A stretch of DNA of 64,000 nucleotides. Source: Apricaphanius iberus. Lineage: Eukaryota; Chordata; Actinopteri; Cyprinodontiformes; Aphaniidae. Shown one piece after another: positions 59,070 through 64,000 of this stretch; within the stretch, counting starts at the first letter, position 1, and every line of letters starts with the position of its first letter. A program made the position numbers and the translations under genes. The notes below the pieces were generated by a model. The model worked only from the letters and a program-made list of their open reading frames with translations. It searched no databases and was not told where the DNA came from. The stretch is from positions 1,798,001 to 1,862,000 of the forward strand of contig JAPXFQ010002671.1 of the NCBI GenBank assembly GCA_028564705.1. The letters run 5' to 3'.

Positions 59070-62000
59070 TCAGGTGAGTGCAGCGTAGGGGGAGAAGTCG
59101 AAGGGTTGGCAGGGAAGATGGCAGCGGGAGGGGGTGGTGGTCATCAGGTTTCCCTGGGAGAGAACGGGCCGTCTAGGGCTCTGTTGCGGCTGAGTGGTGC
59201 CCCTGTATGGTGCCAGTCTGTCCCTGTGGAGGGCGACCCGTCTTCCTCGAGAAGGAAGGTGGACCCTGTAAACCACCTCTCCCAGTCTCTCGAGCACCCT
59301 GCAAGGACCCACCCAGTGGCAGTCCAACTTAGGACATCGACCCTTTTTTTTTCTAGGACTATACACCCAGACCAGATCCCCGGCCTTAAAATCTTGAACT
59401 TTAGCTCGCATGTCATAGCTCCTCTTCTGTCTTATTCCCGCCTTTTGCAGCTGATCCCGGGCAAAGGCGTGAGCTGAATCCATTCTGTCCTGAAGCTTCC
59501 TGGCGTATTCTGGCCCTGGCGGGACAGTGGGCATGTCTGGGGGCCTCCCAAAGGTCATCTCCGGGGGGGTTCGCAGTTCCCGTCCCAACATGAGCAGGGC
59601 AGGTGTGCATAGGGTAGAGTCCTGTACAGCGGACCGGTAGGCCAGCAAGATGAGGGGGAGATGCGTGTCCCAGTCCCGCTGGTGTTCTGCTGTGAGGATG
59701 GCTAGTTGTTTCACCAGCGTTCGGTTGAAACGTTCGACCAAGCCATCGCTCTGGGGATGCAGTGGGGTGGTCCGAGTCTTCTGCATGCCCAGGCGCGCAC
59801 ACATGGCTGAGAACACAGCCGACTCGAAGTTCCTTCCCTGGTCGCTGTGGATGGTTTCTGCTGCGCCAAACCTTGAGAACATGCCCTCCACCAGGGTATC
59901 AGCAACGGTCTCTGCTTCCTGGTCTGGAATGCCGTACGCCTCCGGCCACTTAGTAAAGTAGTCCATAGCGACAAGGATATAACGGTTTCCCTTATCTGAA
60001 CGTGGAAACGGCCCCACTATGTCCACTGCCACTCTTTCCATCGGGGCCCCCACTGCCATCTGCTGTAGTTCGGCACGTGACTGATGAAGAGGACCCTTGT
60101 GTGCTGTGCAGAGGTCACAGCGACGGCAGAAGTCTTCAACGTCCCTCTTGACCTGACCCCAATAAAACCCCTGCCGAATGCGACGGAGAGTCTTTGCCAC
60201 CCCAAAGTGGCCGGTCCCTGTGGCCCCATGGCATGCCTGGAGGATGTAATCTCTCAGCGCTCGGGGGACCACTACCTGCCACCTCTCCTCTCCTGTGGCT
60301 GGCTCTTTCCAGGCCCTCTGTAGTACCCCATCCTTCATCCTAAGAGCATCAAACTTTGCATACAGTCCCTTGGAGGCAGGAGAACACCCCGCCACCTGCT
60401 CCCACTGTGGTTTTTGACCAGCCTCCACCCATCTTAGCACCGGCTGCAGGTCAGCATCCAGCTCTTGCTGAGTTTTCCACTCTGTTTGATCTACAATCTG
60501 AGCCAACCTGCAGACCGGTCCACCCCCCTCACATGTGATACTTTGCTCCTCCTCCCCCTTGATCTCAGCCTCCCGGGCCTCCCTCTTTTCGCAGTACTTG
60601 CAGCCAGTGTATGTGCAGGGGCGTCGCGACATGGCGTCGGCGTTGGTGTGCCGGGTCCCTGCCCTGTACTCCACTGTAAAAGAATATGATGCCAGCTGCT
60701 CCAGCCAGCGGGCAATCTGGCCCTCTGGTTCTTTAAAGGACATCAGCCACTGTAGGGCAGAGTGGTCGGACCGGACGGTGAAAGGGAGGCCGCAAAGGTA
60801 GTACCTAAAATGGCCTATGGCCTTAACATAGCGTCGCTCTGCCTTATTGAAAGTCCTGCTGAAATAGGCCACCACCCTTTCCTCGTCCTCCACCACCTGA
60901 CTAGGCACTGCCCCCATCCCCACATCACTGGCATCTGTGTCCAGAATGAACGGCTTACTGGGGTCCGGGGGGGTAAGGATTGGAGCGTTTGTGAGAGCTG
61001 TCTTCAAGGAGCTAAAGGCCCGCTCACACTCTGGTGTCCAAACAAAGTCACAGCCTTTCCCTTGTAAGCAAAACAGGGGTGCAGCTATGCAGGAAAACCC
61101 CCGGACAAACCGCCTGTAATAGGAGGCCAGCCCGAGGAAGCTCTTCAAGTCCCTGATGGTGGTAGGTGTCGGCCAGTCCCTCACCGACCGAACTTTGTCC
61201 TCTAATGTGCTGATGCCCTCTCCCCCTATCCTGTGACCCAAAAACTCTAGTTCTTTCTTCATGAAGCAGCACTTTTCTGGGTGCAGCTTCAATCCCGCTG
61301 CTGCTATCCTCTGCAGGACCCTCCTCAGCGAACCCAGAGCCGCCTCAAAAGAACTGCCGTGCACCAGAATGTCGTCCAAATAGACTAGGCACTCTTGACG
61401 GGGGATGGCATCCAGGACCCTCTCCATCAGCCGCTCAAATGTGGCCGGGGCGTTGCAAAGGCCAAAGCTGAGGACCCTGAACTGCCACAACCCCCGCCCG
61501 GTGCAGAAAGCAGTCTTCGGACGAGCTTCCGGGCTGAGTGGGACCTGCCAATAGCCGCTGCGCAGGTCTAATGAAGAGAACCACGATGAGCCCGACACCA
61601 GATCTAAGGACTCATCTATGCGGGGTAATGGGTACGAGTCCTTTTTAGTCACACTGTTCAGAGGCCTGTAATCTACACAGAACCTCATTTTCTGACTCTT
61701 CTTCTTGTGGACCATCACAACCCCCGAAGCCCACGGGCTGTTAGACGGCTCAATGATCCCTGCGCTGAGCATTTCCTCAATCGCCCTGTCGGCGGCCTCC
61801 TGATGTGCCAGGGGGAGGCGGCGGGGGCGTGTCTTGAGCGGCCGTGCATCCCCTGTGTCAATCTCATGTTGGACCAGGTGAGTCAGGCCCGTCTCCTCTT
61901 CAGAGAGCGCGAAGATGTCTTTAAATTCCCACAACACCCGCCACAGCTCCTCTTGCTGCCCCGGTTGCAGACCGTCACAGCTGCGCCTCCAGATCTCTTT

Positions 62001-62717
62001 CACCGCCATCGACTTGTCAGCTTCATCCGACATCGGCTGCTGGACCGCGGGCTGTGGTTGTACAACATCTCCGGTATGGATGAAAGGGTGTGTGGGAGCA
62101 GGCAGGTCTACCTGCTGGGGCACGTCCTCCATCTTATGGGCCTCCACCGCTCTCGACGCCGCTGGAATGGAGCGTTGGGACTGTGCAGGTCGAACCATCT
62201 GTACTGTGGGCCCTCCTGGGAACTCCAGTGTGTTTCTCCCCAAATCCAGTACACACTGAGCCGTCCTCAGGAAGTCCAGACCCAATATGCACTCATCTTG
62301 CACGGCTGCAACCCACACCCTGAAGTCCACTAACAGGCCACCGACCCGGATGGTCACCAGCCCTCTACCCAGCATGGGGGTTAAATCCCCCGTCACAGTT
62401 CGAAGCTTGACAGATGTGGCTTCCAACTGCGTCCCTACTGGGACCATGTCGGGTCTGATGAGTGTGGCGGTGGAGCCCGTATCAATTAGTGCCACACAAA
62501 GCGCCCCCTTCAGGGAGACAGGGACATGGCAAAAGTCCCCGACATGCGTCCACCCGACGACCCTGGTCCATTCCACGCTGTCGTCTGCTTCTGGGGGAAG
62601 CTGAGCCATGCTACCCCGGCTTTGTGGGTGGGCTCCATTCCCCGACGGGCTCACGCAATGGGACTGATGAGTGGGGGTCTGCGTCGTCCCCTCTACGCAG
62701 ACCCTGGGCCGTTTCCC
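59070..62717 (-). CDS. pol: Pol polyprotein: protease, RT, RNase H, integrase
   Basis: Open frame of 1194 codons counted from the GTG at 62654 (numbering used here). It extends upstream to the slip site at 62717, where it is entered by -1 frameshifting from gag, not by its own start. The aspartic protease has IDTGS (57-61). RT has LDLRSGYW (D363) and YLDD (425-428). RNase H has DTDAS (D574), SDH (D630) and NADAMSR (D673), but the spacing after ERRY (606-609) is about ten residues short. The block that normally carries the conserved Glu seems to be gone, and residue 584 is Pro in the usual GAVLSQ-type motif. Integrase has H809, H816, C846, C849; D878, D938, E974 (D-D35-E); and a GPY/F module around WVGPC (1114-1118). 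No chromodomain follows. The product would copy and insert the element's cDNA, but this copy's RNase H is doubtful. Confidence 0.95.
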   Translation of the reverse strand, partial: GKRPRVCVEGTTQTPTHQSHCVSPSGNGAHPQSRGSMAQLPPEADDSVEWTRVVGWTHVGDFCHVPVSLKGALCVALIDTGSTATLIRPDMVPVGTQLEATSVKLRTVTGDLTPMLGRGLVTIRVGGLLVDFRVWVAAVQDECILGLDFLRTAQCVLDLGRNTLEFPGGPTVQMVRPAQSQRSIPAASRAVEAHKMEDVPQQVDLPAPTHPFIHTGDVVQPQPAVQQPMSDEADKSMAVKEIWRRSCDGLQPGQQEELWRVLWEFKDIFALSEEETGLTHLVQHEIDTGDARPLKTRPRRLPLAHQEAADRAIEEMLSAGIIEPSNSPWASGVVMVHKKKSQKMRFCVDYRPLNSVTKKDSYPLPRIDESLDLVSGSSWFSSLDLRSGYWQVPLSPEARPKTAFCTGRGLWQFRVLSFGLCNAPATFERLMERVLDAIPRQECLVYLDDILVHGSSFEAALGSLRRVLQRIAAAGLKLHPEKCCFMKKELEFLGHRIGGEGISTLEDKVRSVRDWPTPTTIRDLKSFLGLASYYRRFVRGFSCIAAPLFCLQGKGCDFVWTPECERAFSSLKTALTNAPILTPPDPSKPFILDTDASDVGMGAVPSQVVEDEERVVAYFSRTFNKAERRYVKAIGHFRYYLCGLPFTVRSDHSALQWLMSFKEPEGQIARWLEQLASYSFTVEYRAGTRHTNADAMSRRPCTYTGCKYCEKREAREAEIKGEEEQSITCEGGGPVCRLAQIVDQTEWKTQQELDADLQPVLRWVEAGQKPQWEQVAGCSPASKGLYAKFDALRMKDGVLQRAWKEPATGEERWQVVVPRALRDYILQACHGATGTGHFGVAKTLRRIRQGFYWGQVKRDVEDFCRRCDLCTAHKGPLHQSRAELQQMAVGAPMERVAVDIVGPFPRSDKGNRYILVAMDYFTKWPEAYGIPDQEAETVADTLVEGMFSRFGAAETIHSDQGRNFESAVFSAMCARLGMQKTRTTPLHPQSDGLVERFNRTLVKQLAILTAEHQRDWDTHLPLILLAYRSAVQDSTLCTPALLMLGRELRTPPEMTFGRPPDMPTVPPGPEYARKLQDRMDSAHAFARDQLQKAGIRQKRSYDMRAKVQDFKAGDLVWVYSPRKKKGRCPKLDCHWVGPCRVLERLGEVVYRVHLPSRGRRVALHRDRLAPYRGTTQPQQSPRRPVLSQGNLMTTTPSRCHLPCQPFDFSPYAALT
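62660..62717 (-). promoter_or_regulatory. -1 ribosomal frameshift signal with predicted pseudoknot
   Basis: The gag frame contains G GGA AAC (62717-62711), a classic X XXY YYZ slippery heptamer correctly phased to gag. A -1 slip gives GGG AAA in the pol frame. After a 6-nt spacer, GGGTCTGCGT (62704-62695) pairs perfectly with ACGCAGACCC (62684-62675). The loop bases GGGAC (62690-62686) can pair with GTCCC (62664-62660), making an H-type pseudoknot. The gag stop TAG (62695-62693) lies at the top of stem 1. Heptamer, phase and stem are read directly; pseudoknot formation is a prediction. Confidence 0.88.
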
Positions 62718-63703
62718 TGACGGTCAGCATGCTTTGGGCACCGCACGCTGATGTGGTCACTTTGGCCGCACACCCAGCAGACACGATCACCGCGCCGAGG
62801 CCGTCCACTCCGCGGGGGCTGCAGTGACACAGCTCGGATCATCTCCGTCAGCTCGCTGACCCACGCTGGTCTCTCCGGTCTTTGGGTCTCCCAACCCGCG
62901 GTCCTCACAACAGGGTTACAGGTAATGGTATCAGAGTCCGATGTGGCTCCAATCTGTTCTCTTTCTAGTGCTATCTCCAAAGCGTTCTGCAGCGTGCGAG
63001 GGTGAGCCAGCTGCGTCTGCACCCGCAGTTCCCTCGGTGATAAAGCCCGGATGAATTGGTCTCTCGCCAGCTCACTCTGCACCCCAGCTGGCATGTGAGA
63101 ATAGGCCCTCCTCGTCAGAGTTTCAATCTCTGCAGCAAGAACACGGAGCGGCTCCCCTGCCAGTCTCTGTCTATTAGCCAGTTCAGAGCGCAAAACAGCA
63201 GGCTGATTGCATTGTCCGAAACGCCGCTGCAGGGCCCCAACTAAAGCTTCATAGTCACCCCGTTCTTCTGGGCTAAGTAACAGCAGGCAGCGAGCGGCAT
63301 CATCCGTGAGGCACAAAGCCAGCTGAAGTGCTTTGATGTCTTCGGACCAGCCAGCAGCCCTCGCTAACAGTTCGAATTGTGCATAGAAGGCCTCCCAGTC
63401 AGTCTTACCGGAATATCTTGGTGTTTTCATCTGCGGCTGGTCACATAGGGGGCCGCCATTTCTGTGTACAGTCGGCTTCGCGTCCTTCTTGGCGGGCATA
63501 TTCGCGTCGGCGCCACTCTCCGCCAACCCCACACCGAATCCGGCATCAGCAGCTAGCTTCCTGGCCGTCCGTCTCAGGCGAGCTACGTGCTCCACATCGC
63601 GGAAAAAGTCCACCTCACGTCTCGGTGTACCAGCATAGTCATTGCACTCCACCTCTTCCTTGAACTTCGGCCGAGCGCCCGCGTTGTTCTGCTGTGCGGT
63701 CAT
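62693..63703 (-). CDS. gag: Gag protein with CCHC zinc knuckle
   Basis: 336 codons from the ATG at 63703 (A at -3) to TAG at 62693. It would form the particle shell that packages the element's RNA. The capsid-like region runs about residues 95-270 (WEAFYAQFELLARAAGW, CLTDDAARCLLLLSPEE, LRSELANRQR, and the conserved LARDQFIRAL and LQNALEIALE). The nucleocapsid knuckle CWVCGQSDHISVRC at 309-322 fits CX2CX4HX4C. The gag frame ends inside the frameshift stem, and pol overlaps it by about 31 bases in the -1 frame. The leader between the primer binding site and this ATG is about 77 bases. The frame shows no internal stop or frameshift. Confidence 0.93.
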   Translation of the reverse strand: MTAQQNNAGARPKFKEEVECNDYAGTPRREVDFFRDVEHVARLRRTARKLAADAGFGVGLAESGADANMPAKKDAKPTVHRNGGPLCDQPQMKTPRYSGKTDWEAFYAQFELLARAAGWSEDIKALQLALCLTDDAARCLLLLSPEERGDYEALVGALQRRFGQCNQPAVLRSELANRQRLAGEPLRVLAAEIETLTRRAYSHMPAGVQSELARDQFIRALSPRELRVQTQLAHPRTLQNALEIALEREQIGATSDSDTITCNPVVRTAGWETQRPERPAWVSELTEMIRAVSLQPPRSGRPRRGDRVCWVCGQSDHISVRCPKHADRQGNGPGSA

Positions 63704-63780
63704 GCTGCTCTCGGTGATAGCAGGGTTAGCTGGAAGCCGCTAGGTAGTCCGCCCGGAAGCCGAGCAAAGTCCGCCGTCGT

Positions 63781-63795
63781 TCACTTCTGACACCA
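63781..63795 (-). other. primer binding site, tRNA-Leu type
   Basis: The plus strand reads tcacttctgacacca. The last 14 bases equal the 3' end of vertebrate tRNA-Leu(CAG) including its CCA (known sequence), so the minus-strand RNA would anneal it. One base separates it from the 5' LTR at 63797. This fixes both LTR boundary and element orientation. Confidence 0.85.
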
Positions 63796-63796
63796 A

Positions 63797-64000
63797 TGTA
63801 ACGTCCTCTCAGACGCAATGACAGTCGGAGACAGTCACTTTGGGTTGGGTCCCTTTTTTAATGAAGAAAATAAATGAACGGCTGCTGTTGGCCGCAACCA
63901 CGCCGAACATCGAGCTCCTCCCGCTCACTCGTTCGCACAGCCAACACACAACAACAACAAAAAAACTGCAGAAGAAGAACTCTCCCTCTCTCTCCTCCCC
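63797..64000 (-). repeat. 5' LTR, cut by the window edge
   Basis: The first 204 plus-strand bases of the LTR (3' part in element orientation), starting tgtaacgt. The remaining 135 or so bases, with the promoter region, lie outside. It aligns with 58602-58806. Confidence 0.95.

Larger units (their letters stand above)
58602..64000 (-). mobile_element. Ty3/Gypsy-type LTR retrotransposon, partial at right edge
   Basis: Minus-strand element of at least 5.4 kb. Read right to left it has a partial 5' LTR (63797-64000), tRNA-Leu-type PBS, gag, a -1 frameshift, pol (PR-RT-RH-IN), PPT and a complete 3' LTR (58602-58941). The RT-before-integrase order and GPY/F module place it in the Ty3/Gypsy (Metaviridae) group. 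There is no envelope frame and no chromodomain after the GPY/F module. It is much richer in GC than the host DNA around it. The left flank ends gctaatgtat; the matching target duplication lies beyond the window. Confidence 0.96.

Noticed and set aside
59070..62654. A chromodomain at the end of pol
   Set aside because: The frame ends about 75 residues after the GPY/F module in a Pro/Gln/Ser-rich tail without chromodomain aromatic residues.
62611..62808. 65-codon minus-strand frame in the gag-pol junction
   Set aside because: It is in the third frame, overlapping both gag and pol. The correctly phased slippery heptamer explains pol expression without it.
59037..63790. Plus-strand frames up to 208 codons across the retrotransposon (for example 61707-62333)
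   Set aside because: They lie antisense to gag-pol, have no domain resemblance, and arise from the GC-rich codon use of the real minus-strand genes.
58602..64000. An envelope gene that would make the element retrovirus-like
   Set aside because: Only about 110 bases separate the end of pol from the polypurine tract, and no other frame fits.
1..64000. CRISPR arrays, bacterial operons, tRNA or rRNA genes
   Set aside because: The sequence is eukaryotic in texture. No regularly spaced direct repeats, cloverleaf-like segments or rRNA motifs were found by reading.

Overview
This window is vertebrate nuclear DNA, almost certainly from a teleost fish. It is AT-rich and intron/intergenic-like, with very short scattered ORFs. 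It holds the repeat types usual in teleosts: Tc1/mariner elements with TA target sites, hAT elements with GGGATGCACCGAT-type ends, L2-clade LINE tails, small palindromic MITEs, a solo LTR and a Ty3/Gypsy-type LTR retrotransposon. I see no exon of a conventional host protein-coding gene, no tRNA or rRNA gene and no CRISPR array. The rest looks like a gene desert or long intron with a few less AT-rich, repeat-free blocks that could be conserved noncoding elements (inference only).

Layout. 1-9500: unannotated AT-rich DNA with a dispersed repeat present in two opposite orientations (about 2020-2178 and 7042-7195), a palindromic MITE (about 4505-4745), one copy of an unknown dispersed repeat (8080-8665; second copy at 54655-55200) and an imperfect tandem repeat (8745-8980). 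9523-10225: 3' end of an L2-clade LINE. 11281 to about 13725: an old Tc1/mariner relic split by a 1.7-kb, internally deleted hAT element (11421-13112) that keeps a 274-codon open frame for the C-terminal half of the transposase. 16591-17997: a complete-length but dead Tc1 element with about 200-bp inverted repeats. 18792-19121: a solo LTR with a perfect 5-bp target duplication. 19-44 kb: mostly featureless, with LINE tails, a (TA)n tract, a MITE-like element and a few candidate conserved blocks. 44130-47321: a second Tc1 relic, a teleost interspersed repeat, and a 968-bp TA-flanked element carrying two further insertions. 52-57 kb: more MITE-like repeats and microsatellites.

58602-64000 holds the only long coding sequence: an LTR retrotransposon on the minus strand, running off the right edge inside its 5' LTR. 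In transcription order (right to left) it has the 5' LTR (partial), a tRNA-Leu-type primer binding site, gag (336 codons, CCHC knuckle), a -1 frameshift site, pol (protease, reverse transcriptase, RNase H, integrase with GPY/F module), a polypurine tract and the 3' LTR. The frames are open throughout and the LTRs differ by only about 2.5 percent, so it is fairly young. Two observations stand out. The gag-pol overlap carries a textbook -1 frameshift signal: a G GGA AAC slippery heptamer, a 6-nt spacer and a 10-bp stem whose loop can form an H-type pseudoknot. The RNase H domain appears to have lost, in frame, the block that carries its conserved Glu, so this copy may be defective although its ORF looks intact.
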